Made by a program: the position numbers and the translations under genes. Below the pieces are notes generated by a model. The model was not told the DNA's origin. It did no database searches and saw only the letters and a list, made by a program, of their open reading frames with translations. From Acanthornis magna (Eukaryota > Chordata > Aves > Passeriformes > Acanthizidae), in NCBI GenBank assembly GCA_036785705.1, contig JAWUZG010000015.1:2309001-2373000 (forward strand): a DNA stretch of 64,000 nucleotides. Reading direction: 5' to 3'. Of the stretch, positions 38,050-48,665 are shown piece by piece (within the stretch, counting starts at the first letter, position 1; each line of letters starts with the position of its first letter).

Positions 38050-38270
38050 GGTTGATTTAGATTAGAAATTAGGAAGAAATTCTTCCCTGTGAGGGTGGTG
38101 AGGCACTGGAACAGGGTGCCCTGTGGCTGCCCCATCCCTGGAAGTGTCCCAGGCCAGGTTGGACCTGCTGTAGTGGAAGGTGTCCCTGCCCATGGCAGGG
38201 GTTGGAACTGGATGAGCTTTAAATTCTCGTCCAACCCAAACCATTCTGTGCTCCTACAACTCTGTGATAT
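38050..38270 (+). mobile_element. CR1 LINE fragment, 3' end
   Basis: About 220 bp of CR1: AGGAAGAAATTCTTCCCTGT, GAGGGTGGTGAGGCACTGGA, CAGGGTGCCCTGTGGCTGCC, GGAAGTGTCCCAGGCCAGGT, CCCTGCCCATGGCAGG and TCCAACCCAAACCATTCTGT. Well preserved, 5'-truncated, non-coding. Confidence 0.95.
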
Positions 38271-41194
38271 TTGCACAAAACGATATAAACTAATGTATGC
38301 ATGCGTTTGTTCACAACCAGATCAATTTACCATCTAAATTATTATTCATACTTCAAAATATTTCTTGCTATTTGATCCTGAAGAGTAAAATGAGGGTTTT
38401 TTGGTGCCTAACCACTCCCATGGGTGTTTCAGTGTCCCTGCACCCCCAAATACTTCAATCCCTCTGTGGGTTTGTGAGCAGGGCCATGAAGGTGGCCTCT
38501 CCTGGGGTGAATTTACTGGTGCCTGACAGGAATTGAGCTCGAGATGCTTCAGCCTCAGCCGAGCTGCTGGTAGGACACTTTTCCTCACCCTCACTCCCTG
38601 CTTTAATGTAGGATTTAGGAACTAATATCTTGGGAGCTTGTCACTCTCACAGCGGTCGAAGGTCTTGAAAGACTGAGTGTAGTGAAGGAGCCACTGTTGG
38701 ACCAAAGGATCACAGGAACTTATTTGCTTAAGCAACTCTGCTGAAAACAAGCTCTTCTCTCTTTCATTCTCATTGCTCTTCCGTCTACTCTGTAGCCATT
38801 ACAGACCCACGAGCTGAAATGAGAGAAAGAATGAAATGCATCTGTGAACGAACATTTCTGCAGCCACAGAAATGCCAGGGCTCACTGTGGCTCCCATCTC
38901 CCAAGGCTGCCCAGGTCCCTATTGAAAAGCAGTTTATTTGCCTTTCAGAAGATCCTTCTGACACCAAATGAGGCAGCAGACCCGTGCAGGCTGTGCTGGG
39001 AAAGAGCTGCAGGGCTCTGCTGGCTGCTGTGTCTCGGAGCACAGACAGGGCACTGATGGAGAGAGATGTGCAGGAAGATTCAATTTCCTTGGGAGAAGCT
39101 GTGCCTGGCCTGGCTGGGGCTCTCGGGCTCATTTTCATAAATACCAGATTTATTGTGACATTACAGCCAGTATTTTTCTCTTGCCTGAGATGGGGGGAAT
39201 GAACCAAACAGCAGCACTTGGCTAAACAGGTTCTTTCCACTCAGCTGTGTAAAAGGTGCCTGCCACACTTGTAAATAGGAGAGAGAAAATGGTGTCATCA
39301 GCCTGTAATAAAGTATTCCAGTCTCAGATTGCCATCTGTCAATGATATTTTAGCTCATTTTCTTTCAGGGAAGAAAGTGAGCTTGTTTTCTTTAATCTCC
39401 TGATAAAATTCCGGTTATTTACAGCATTGGATTTTCCTAAAAAAAAAAAAAAAGATTGTGCTGCAGCCAAAGGAATTATTTGACCAAAAAGGATTTCTTG
39501 CCTTTGTTTCACTGCATTAGCTTATTTTAAAGGAGCAAAGAAAACCTTAGCTGGTGCTTTGTGGAGGCTGCTCCAAGTTTTTTATTTGCCAGCTCTTCTG
39601 TCTCTGCAAAAAAACCCCAACCACAAACCCATGATACAGAATTATCAACCTCACACCCTTTAGAAGTTATAAAACCTAGACAACCCAGGACTGATTTTTA
39701 AAAAGTTAATTTTTACACTGTATTTTCATGCTTTTATTTGCTCCCTGCTTTGAGCCTCAGCTCACTGAAAATGCTCTGTCATTTGGATGCCATCAGGATA
39801 GGAACATTCTGAGGGAAAAGAGGGCTCTGCTATCACCTCCAAGAACAATCTCCAAATAAAATGCCCCAAATCCCAGACCAGGCACCAGTTATGGTCCTGG
39901 TTTTGGGGCAGATGCACAGGAACAGAAGTGGAGAGAAGAAAAGTAGTTGTGGGGAAGAAGAGGGATCTGATTTGCCTTCTGATGGTCAGGGATGTCTCAC
40001 CAAGTGAGAAGCAGAGTGTGAGTAAATGAAAGAACATGGAGTGGGCAAATTCCCTTCCATCATTTGGAAGGCCTTCTCGAGGAGTGTGTTCCTCACCCCC
40101 CACACACAACCTGCGTTTAGCCAGCTGAGGCAGGAGCAGGAATTCGGAATTTTAATTAAACTCCAGGGACTCTGGTGAGATCAAACCCCACATCCTGGAA
40201 GGAGGCAGGGAATGTACCTGGAGGCAGCCACGTGCAGCTACTGATGTGCAGATTTGAAAACTGGGGAACATTTCCCATTGGAATTACTCTTCCCTAAATA
40301 TTGCAACTTCCATTTACTGGAGCGGCTGGTGTCAGGAAAAAACCTAAAGAATCTGCTCTAAAGCCCATTATTCTTTTCACTACCAGCTAATGAATTTTCC
40401 CTCTGCCCTTCTACATTAGTTTTCTTTTAGCAAGAGACTTTTTTTCATATTACTTTCAGCTATCTCTGGTGTTGGAGCTTTGATATCTCGTTAGTACAAT
40501 CTGTAAATACGACTCTGCAGACATTGCTCAAGGGCAGACTTTGACCCTGAGCACTCCGGCAGATTCTGCTCTACAAAACATCTACAAAGAGCTGCTCAAA
40601 GCTGAGGCTCGGAGCTGGGGCTCCAGCAAAGAGTTAAATGGGAGAAGTGAGAAGTGGAATGTGATGGTGGCCAAGCTTATCCCTGTCACACACAGTTGTT
40701 TTGGCATAAAAATACTCTATTATGTCAAAGTGGTGCCAACTCTCGCAGTTTTAATACGGTTCACACGTTATATTTGTTTGGGCTTTTTCCCTTAAAGTCC
40801 TGGTTCTTGGAGTTCTGCCAGGGTAAGAAATGCAGCTTTCTCCCCCCCCCAGAAGTAAGTTTCTACTTCATGGTTAAGAAAAAAGCCTTGAAAAGACGAT
40901 TTAAATTCATTTTAACGACTCAGAAAAGCAGAAGATAAATAACTGAACACGTATTATTTTTCTGAAAGATAATACCTCATGTTTTTGTGAGGGCTGACTC
41001 GTGACTTTTAAATGCCGGTGGTTGGCAGCACTGTTGTTATAATTTATGACTAAGTTTGATTTTTTTCTGGTTTTGTTGTTGTAATCAGTCACATCTATGT
41101 CCACATACTCTATACATTCCAAAATAAATGCATGTAAGTCCCATGTTTGTACTGCAGGAAGTGGTTTCTGTTTATGTGAGTAGAGAGCTGTACT
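38271..41194. other. Unique non-coding DNA, no gene seen
   Basis: Poly(A) at 39439-39453 and an A/C-rich patch near 39608-39630 are the only simple repeats. The 151-codon minus frame at 38785-39240 is opposed by frames on the other strand and is not recognised. Confidence 0.6.
39439..39453 (+). repeat. Poly(A) tract, 15 A
   Basis: Simple A run. No retroposed body is recognised upstream. Confidence 0.75.
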
Positions 41195-41587
41195 GTTCAC
41201 GGAATTATTAAGGTTGGACAAGATCTCCAAGCCAATCACACCCAACCTTTGGCCAATGTTCACTGAACCATGCTGTGAAGTGCTACCTCTGCTTGGTTTT
41301 TGAACACTTGCAGGGATGGGGACCCCACCGCTTCCTGGGCAGCCTGTTCCAATGGCTGACCACTTTTTTATTCAGAAATTTTCCTAATATCCAACCTAAA
41401 CCTTCCCTGGTGCAACTTGAGGCCCTTTCCTTTTATTCCATCACTTGTTACTTGGGAGAAAGGATGGATCCCCCACCTGGTTCCAACCTCCTTTCAGGTG
41501 ACTGTAGAGGGTGAGAAGGATCCCCCTGAACCTCCTTTTCTCCAGGGTAAACAATCCCATTCTCTCAACTGTTCCTCATAGGCCTTA
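41195..41587 (-). mobile_element. CR1 LINE fragment, longest copy (~390 bp)
   Basis: Reverse-complement CR1 from another subfamily. The + strand begins TTCACGGAATTATTAAGGTT, GGACAAGATCTCCAAG, then CTTGCAGGGATGGGGACCCC, GGGCAGCCTGTTCCAATGGC, CTAATATCCAACCTAAACCT and TGAACCTCCTTTTCTCCAGG. It covers the region after the reverse-transcriptase frame and the 3' UTR. It is the longest CR1 piece here together with 45014-45393. A 10-bp tandem repeat abuts its truncated 5' side. Confidence 0.95.
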
Positions 41588-41606
41588 TACTCTATAATAT
41601 ACAACA

Positions 41607-41644
41607 ATATATCCAGATATATCCAGATATATCCAGATATCCAG
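41607..41644 (+). repeat. 10-bp tandem repeat, 3.8 copies
   Basis: Three complete ATATATCCAG units and one lacking two bases, about 20 bp beyond the truncated end of the CR1 copy. A young slippage-type array. Confidence 0.9.
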
Positions 41645-42077
41645 TCCAAATATAGCATTAATTTAAGGAAGAGGGAAAAGCAGCAGACCAGAGGTGGTTT
41701 AAATTCTTTAAGTTTGAACACAGTGTCTCTGTGTGTGTGGAAAAGATGGGGAGCTGACACCCAGCAAACATCTTCCTCCTCCCCATGTCAAGCTGATCTA
41801 TTTCAGACTTGCCAGTGGGGATTTTTGGGCCTTCCTCACACTGATTTAAAGATTGCTTTACCCCATGTGGAGCTGGGGATGTGCTCGTGCAGCAGGGATG
41901 TCACCTCTGGTGTGACATCAAGGGCTGATGAGAAGCTCTGGAAAAAGCAGGCAGAGTTCCTCACTCCCAACATCTGCCTCCAGGATTGGGTGTTTTTAAA
42001 GAGCTAACCTTGTAAAGTCAGGTTTTATGCTGAAGGAGGTGCCATCCATCATAAAACAGAAATCTTGACATCCTCTG
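41645..42077. other. Unique non-coding DNA, no gene seen
   Basis: Short stretch between two CR1 pieces. Nothing is recognised. Confidence 0.6.
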
Positions 42078-42210
42078 TTCAAGGCTGGGTTGGACAGGGT
42101 TTGGAGCAATCCGGTCTAGTGGAAGGTTCCCTGCTCATGACACAGAGTTTGGAATAAGATGAACTTTAAGCTCCTTTCCCACCCAAACCAGTCTTAGATT
42201 CTAAGATTAT
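42078..42210 (+). mobile_element. CR1 LINE fragment, 3' end, diverged
   Basis: CR1 3' end with TTCAAGGCTGGGTTGGACAG, GGTTTGGAGCAATCCGGTCT, AGTGGAAGGTTCCCTGCTCA and CCACCCAAACCAGTCTTAGA. It is more diverged than its neighbours and ends with a TTAGATTCTAAGATT tail. Confidence 0.87.
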
Positions 42211-44471
42211 AGGGTAGAAACAGCCTTAACTGACCTGATCCATAGCCAGCCATTCCAGAGGGATGATGGTGCTGGGATCTCTGGTTTGGGAAACCCTCCC
42301 TGCCCAGGCCCTGCTCCTGGGGTCGTCCTGGCACAAAGGTACCAGAGAATAGTGTCAGTAGAAGAAAAATAGTATTCAGTCTTGGCTTTCCTTTTCACAG
42401 CCTCTCCTCTGTTCAGCCCCAGAAACTTCTCTCCTCCCCATAAAAATTCCCAAACAGAGCAAACCCACATGTATCACAGACAAATGTATTTACTGATGCT
42501 ACTGCAAAGCAGGACATTCTATAATAAAGTGTATTTCAGAAAACTGCATTCTGAGCAGGATGTTTAACACAGACTCTCTTCCATGCTGAAAATACAGGAT
42601 TTCCTGCAAGGGAATCTCTTTCTCAGTCCAACACTTAGTGAGGGGCTCTGTTTCAGCAAAGCCTTGGCAATGCAGCACAAATCTCTCCAGGAATCCATTC
42701 AGTGTGCAAAATCTATTCAGGAAGCCCATGAAAACATAGAGAAATAGTAACAAGGAACCAATCATCTTCACCCAAATATGCTGATTAATCAGGGCAAAGC
42801 AGCACTTATTTCACTGAAAATTTTGCGTATGGCCAGAGGGAGAATCAAATGGATACAGAAGATGCTGTGGCAGAGTTCTGGGTCCCCCTTGGCCCAGGAT
42901 ATTTACCTCTGCCCATCCCAGCAGTCCCAGTGCCAGGTGGGACCAGGCTGGCAAACAGCCTTGGAGGATGTCTTGCAGAATTACCCTTAGCTTTTGCAAT
43001 TAGCCTCTTGTTTTATTTTCTAATCACAGAGTTCACAGTCCCACCTTCCAGTTTTAGGAGTGCTTTCTGAAGCCCAACTTCAATATCTGCCTGGCTTTCA
43101 AGCCTCCCAAGAATTCCCCCTTCCCAATCCTTGTGGCACACGATCCATCAGCTGTCCACGTGCTCCTTGAACCAGCAAACAGGGAGCTGCTCCCCTGCTA
43201 ATAAACACCCTGCAAGAGCCAAGACAGTCTGTCTGAATGCCTGCAGAAATAATATTGGAAATTTGATTTACAGTTTTCAGAGCCTCCTAAGGATTACATC
43301 TCAAAATTAAGAAGGGGAAACTTATTTTTAACATCTTGGAGGATGAATAGAAAGCAGTGAGTTCTTGCTTTTCCTGCTCTAACTTACACCTTTGCTCCTC
43401 TCTGTCTAAACATAGTCTTGGTACTTCATTATTTCAGCCTGGAAAATTCCTGAAGGTTGACTAGCTGGAAGAATCTGGGGTAGCATTTCGTTTAAGCTTT
43501 TAGACTGAAAGGTATTTGCATTGATTTCATCCTACACAACTAACCCACTTTTCACTGAAGCTCTTCCTTTGTTTTGGTAAATTTTTGCAAATTTAACCTG
43601 TCTGTATGTAAAATTTTGGGCCAATAAAGAACTTTCTTCAGTTAAGTAATTTCCTCATTTTTCCATTATAGGCATTTGTTTTGGGGTTTTTTAGGATTTC
43701 TTTTCATGTAAACATAGCAATAAAAAATGTTACATAATTTCAGTCCTTAAAAGTAAAAGAGAATTGTGTTATCTTGTTTTTTAGTTCAGAACACCCCATT
43801 GCAGGGACGCAGAATACCAAGAACTGGCTCCCTGCATATCAAATACCCACCTGGAAAATCAATGCAAAGGCTGCATAACACAAATATTGGCAATTTAGGT
43901 GTTTTGCATAAGGGTTTTTTAAAGAAATGTTAAAATTTTGAAGAGTCCTGAGGTTTGTTGGTCTGCTGATGTTGGTTATTCTGCAACAGTATAAAAAAGA
44001 GACTCAGGCCCTTTATTTGCCTGATAGGATCTCTAATACATATGTGAATACTGAAGGTAAGTAACTGTGTCCAGCTCCATTCAGAGAGAAATTCATTGCT
44101 GCAGCAAAGGTTTTCCATCACATTGCTGTGATTTGATAATTTCTGTGCTGCTGGTCAGGGAGTCTCAGGCAAAAGCTCTGCGAATTATCAGCTAATAGCT
44201 CCTGAAGGCCTGCAGCTGATATTAAACTTGAACTTTTATGAAACCGGATTTTCTGCTACAAAGAGGCAAGAAGAGCATGGAATCTGTGCTAAACGAGAAA
44301 ATGTTTTTTTCTCTTTGCATGGGGAACAGGTTATTCACTGCTCCCACACTTGCCCTGCCAGACCTTGGGCTAGCAACAAGCAATATTTGGGTAGTCCTGT
44401 TTGCAGAGCTGTGGAAAAGCGGGGAGAGGGGGGACCTCTGTGCTTGGCTTCTTATCTGATGGATGCAATCC
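42211..44471. other. Unique non-coding DNA, no gene seen
   Basis: No repeat is recognised. A POU octamer on the minus strand (ATTTGCAT, 43514-43521) lies in AT-rich sequence at about 43500-43750. One such site is expected by chance in this length, so it carries little weight. Confidence 0.6.
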
Positions 44472-44620
44472 CAGGATGATTTGGGTTGGAAAAGACCTTA
44501 AAAGACCTTGTTCCACCCCTGGGCAGGGACACCTTCCACTATCCCAGGTTGCTCCAAGCCCTGTCCAACCTGGCCTTGGACACTCGCAGCCACTAAGAAG
44601 CAGCCACGGCTTCTCTTGGT
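44472..44620 (-). mobile_element. CR1 LINE fragment, 3' end
   Basis: Reverse-complement CR1: GATGATTTGGGTTGGAAAAG, GGGCAGGGACACCTTCCACT, ATCCCAGGTTGCTCCAAGCC, CTGTCCAACCTGGCCTTGGA and GCAGCCACGGCTTCTCTTGG. Same orientation as the larger copy ~395 bp to the right. Confidence 0.93.
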
Positions 44621-45013
44621 GTTGGGTGTCAGAGTGGCTGAATAGAAAAGGTTCTGAAAAAAAATGTGACAGCTACAAGTGCTGTGGGCCAGAGTTAAAA
44701 TTAGTAGTGGTGTACCCACAATGACTGAGGGGAAAATAAATTCTTGCAACACAGCGCCTTGATTCAAGGTTTGTGGATGAGGATGAGAGGCTTATCACTT
44801 CCTTCCATAGGCTCAAGGGCAGAATTTGTAATAATGAACAATTTAATAAAGAAACCATAATTGGGCAAGCCTGAAAAAACAAAGGGTGTAAGGAAATAAT
44901 CAAGAAGTAAAGCTGATGGTTTATAACCTGCATTGGCACATTCTTGCACTGAGCTCATGTACTGAGCAGAGGGAACAGAGGGAGATACTCCAGTCCCTGT
45001 CTGTTGGGTACAT
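44621..45013. other. Unique non-coding spacer between CR1 copies
   Basis: No gene or repeat seen. Frames of up to 107 codons extend out of the adjacent CR1 sequence. Confidence 0.6.
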
Positions 45014-45393
45014 GGAATCAGAGAATCATAGAACGGTTTGGGTTGGAAGGGATGTAAAACTCATCCAGTGCCACCCTTGCCACGGCAGGGACACCTCCCA
45101 CTATCCCAGGTTGCTCCAAGCCCTGTCCAGCCTGGCCTTGGACACTGCCAGGGATCCAGGGGCAGCCACAGCTTCTCTGGGCTCCTGTGCCAGGGCCTGC
45201 CCACCCTCACAGGGATGAATTCTACCTAATATCCAACCTAAATTTCACCTCTCTCAGTCTGAACCCATTCCCTCTTGTCCTGTCACAGCAGTTCCTGATG
45301 CAGGGCCCCTCTCCAGATTTCTTTGGACACTGGAAGGCTGCTCTGACATCTTGACCCAACCTTGCCTTCTCCAGGCTCGATATTGAGACAAAG
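45014..45393 (-). mobile_element. CR1 LINE fragment, long 3' portion (~380 bp)
   Basis: Reverse-complement CR1 with the tail sequence (TCAGAGAATCATAGAACGGT) and then all 3' landmarks: GGTTTGGGTTGGAAGGGATG, GGATCCAGGGGCAGCCACAG, CTACCTAATATCCAACCTAA, CCTCTTGTCCTGTCACAGCA and CTTGCCTTCTCCAGGCTCGA. One of the most complete pieces in the window, but without reverse-transcriptase coding sequence. Confidence 0.96.
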
Positions 45394-47601
45394 AAAAAGT
45401 GATATTCTTGCTCTCTTTTAAACAAACCAGAAAATAATGCTGAATTTCTGTCTAAGAATCCCCCAAACCAGGTGAGAAAGGCCTTTGAAATAATAGTGGA
45501 TATTTTGCCTGACCTTCTGTTTTACTATATCTGTGGCACATGGAAAGCTGCTGCACGAAAGCATTGCACTGCAAACTCAGTAATTTCAGTGCCACAGTTG
45601 GGTCGATGGACATTTGCGTGCTCTGTTTGTGACTGGCACCATGAGAAGAAATCCCATCCCACACGACCCTTTAATCACTCCCATTTTCCAGAAGAGCTCT
45701 TGGCAAGCTAAATGAAGCATGGTGAGCAGCCTTTTAGCTACCTACCTGTTAATATCTAAATTCTCTGCCTGGGGGAAGCTGCTCGGTCTGCAGGTAGGTG
45801 TTGGAGCGAGGGAATTTTAGTGCAGAATGAACAAATCTGGCCCAGCTGCTTGCAGAACCTCTGCCTCACCCTGTCTGAGCCTCCCAGCTGCTGGAAGTGG
45901 GGAGTGACCCTGAGTTTCTGCTCCCAAGAGGAAAGGCTTCAAGGAATAAATTCAGATGGCAAAGTATGGGCATTCTGCTGACTGTGGTCAATCCCCTTTT
46001 TTATAAATGACAGTGTGCTTGTCCACTCTGTTCAAAATACAAATAAAAGCACAGTCAGGAAATCCCCACGGGGTCATGAAGGCAACAAAAGGCATCTGAG
46101 GACTGGGAGACACCTCTTTTGTCAGTCTCCAGAGCAGAGAAAGAAGGAGGAAACCTCGCAGGCTTGCTGGCTTCTGAAAGGTCTGTCTGAATAAAAAGGA
46201 ACAATCTGTGAGTGAGGGTAAAGCTTTGTAGACAGAAGTAATGGCCTCTATTATCTATTTATGTCCCAATTAATATAGATGTGTAAAAAAGCCCGGTGAG
46301 ATGTTAATTAAGCAGAGAGGCTTTTAGAGCGAGATGATGTTCCAGGATGCAGTTGGGAGAACACTTTCATAGGGTGTCCTTTATCCCAGGAGCATTTTGG
46401 ATGTTTTCTGTCAGAAATCTGAGTTAACCAAAGCAGTTTGGGGGAGGTCTGGTCACAGCAATCTCATGGCACATCTTTCTTGTGGTTTACAGTTAATCTC
46501 CTAATTGCTCCCAGTCAGAGCAGAGAAGCTCAGAAGCTTTTAGTTGCGGTTATAAAAACATTGGATTATACAGAAGACAAACCAGGCTCATATTTTTCCT
46601 AATCTATGAGCTTTTTTCTAAGTTTCTCTGATCACTGTGTTTTAAAAAAATATAAAATTCAATCCTCTTGTGCTGTTTCAGGGAGCACCCAGGTGGATTA
46701 TAGGGAGCAGCTGTGCAGGGCTGGGGGAAGCAGAGAGGAGATTGAAGCCAGGTGAGAGCAGGGTGGGGGTCAGGTGTTCGTGATCAGGGAAACAATAAAT
46801 TCCTAGGGAGCTGCAGGGCCCCTGCTCACTCTATTACAGTGCAGAAGCCTTGGGAGGAGGACTCAGCTGCCTGGGCCAGGTAAGCTGATGGAGAAATATC
46901 TCCAAATTTTTTAAATTCTGGTTTTAGCTTGGTGTTTTATGCTTTTGCTGTTGTAGAAAAATTAATTAGTCTGACTTCCATGCTGCTAAACCTGACTCTT
47001 TCTGTTCAGAAGCTGCTTTAGTCTTTTGTGGTGCCCTGCATTAAGGGAAGAGTCTAGGCAAAAAGCCATGAGGATTCCTGATTTTGTAGCGCCCTCTCTA
47101 CCTTTGATGCAGGCGTGTGGGCAAGTACCCAGTGGTATTTGCCCTTCTATACTTTTAATTTTATCAAAAGGAAAGAGTGCTGGAAGGAATTTTTGTGTAA
47201 GTTTAACTTACTCCAGGTCAGCTTGGTTAATTAAAGAGAAAATCTAGCCTGCAGCAAAGTCCAGTGGGGTCTAAAGCATAGAGAACAAGGTAAAAATATA
47301 TTTAAAAATAGCATCTTTTGATCATCACAGAGTTCCCACTCTTAAGTGAAATCCCTCTGCCCAACACCCCAAAAAATCCTGCCAGCTGCTGTGGAGTTGG
47401 GGTGTTTGAAGCTGCTTGGACACAGACTATTTCCCTGCCTGCCTTGTTTTGTGGTGCTGGATGGAGCTTTTGGGAAAGGCATGCTGGGGGCTGTTCTTAG
47501 GGAAGAGGAAAACCCTGTTGGATAAAGGGAGGTAGAGAATGCTCCAGGGGTTGAATGGGCTAAGGAACGTGGGAACTGCTGAGGTGAGGCTCAAAAAGGG
47601 C
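45394..47601. other. Unique non-coding DNA, no gene seen
   Basis: About 46200-46420 looks conserved (CCAATTAATATAGATG and TTAATTAAGCAG words, AT-rich with a few CpGs). Otherwise nothing is recognised. Confidence 0.5.
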
Positions 47602-47743
47602 TTCCCCAGGAGCTGTGGGGACTGTGTAGAGTTGGCAGCACCACAGGAATGTGTTAACCTGGATTTTCCCTGCTCATGGTGGGGGGGGAACTGGCTGATC
47701 TTTGAGGTCCCTTCTGACCGATGCCATTCTGAGATTCTCTGAT
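47602..47743 (+). mobile_element. CR1-like fragment, strongly diverged
   Basis: Only the terminal ~60 bp is clear: GCTGATCTTTGAGGTCCCTT, CTGACCGATGCCATTCTGAG and ATTCTCTGATG. The upstream part (CTTCCCCAGGAGCTGTGGGG) is a weak match. An old CR1 remnant is likely. Confidence 0.65.
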
Positions 47744-48596
47744 GAAAGCAAACCTGAAAATGCCTTGTGTGTAGGGAAATAGGTAGGAAAGAAGCCTCCT
47801 TCAAAATTCCCTCTTAGTCCTGCTGTGTTTGTTTCTTCTCTTTTACAGCTATGTCTATTTAGTGTTTGTTCAAAGAAAAAGTGTTGTTTTTCTCTTAAAC
47901 TTCGATCCTCTCAGGGGATTGAGGTGCACCTACCTGAAAACTGTGCCTCACCATGAATCCTCCCATATCTGTTTAGTTGGGAAGGTGATTCTGGGCCTTA
48001 GTAGTCATGATAAAACAGAAAGTTGGTTAAAAAAATACAAAAATGTAAAAGTTATCATTCGAACTCATGTTTTGACTTGAGGGATTTCTTCTTTCCTTCT
48101 AAGTGTGCTTGGTGGGTTTTTTTTCTTTATTTCTGATGATCTTTCTAGTAATGAGAATGCAAGTTACTCAAAAGGATTTATAAAGGTTGACAGTGAATTA
48201 TTATTGGTCCATTGGGTGTTTAAATTGCAAATATTATACTCGAAATCAAGCTTTAGAAGCAAGATCTTCTTGAAAGATTTATGGCTGCAGTCACAGAGGG
48301 TGTAATAAATTTAACATGGAATACAAAGCTGTATCAGTCGTGGCTTTCCTTCCTGGGTTCCTCCTTGCCTTGGTTGTGATCGCTGCTCCCTGTTCTTGAG
48401 GCTTCAGCAGTGTGTGAGTGCATGGCACTGGCAGGAAAATCTTTGGGAAGCTGTGGGAGTCACCTGGTATAGGAGGGGAGAAAAATAATGATTGTGTGTC
48501 TGTCTGGGCTCTGCTGGTGGCAGCAGGTCCTCTGGGCCCACCTAAAGGGGAAGAAGAAGAAAGGGATGAAGTCAGAAGTGAGTTCCAAACTTTAGG
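47744..48596. other. Unique non-coding DNA, no gene seen
   Basis: No repeats or genes recognised. Frames of up to 109 codons look random. Confidence 0.6.
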
Positions 48597-48665
48597 AATT
48601 AGAAAGGTTGGAAAAGACATCTGACAGTATAAAGTCCAACCCTGGAATGATGCCCCTCACATGTG
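48597..48665 (-). mobile_element. CR1 LINE fragment, short
   Basis: About 65 bp: TAGAAAGGTTGGAAAAGACA, TCTGACAGTATAAAGTCCAA, CCCTGG. This is the common CR1 3' end in reverse complement, of the subfamily that also gives 41195-41587. The left end lacks the tail microrepeat. Confidence 0.75.

Noticed and set aside
38785..39240. 151-codon minus-strand frame
   Set aside because: Opposed by three + strand frames of 70-85 codons over the same bases. No recognisable protein.
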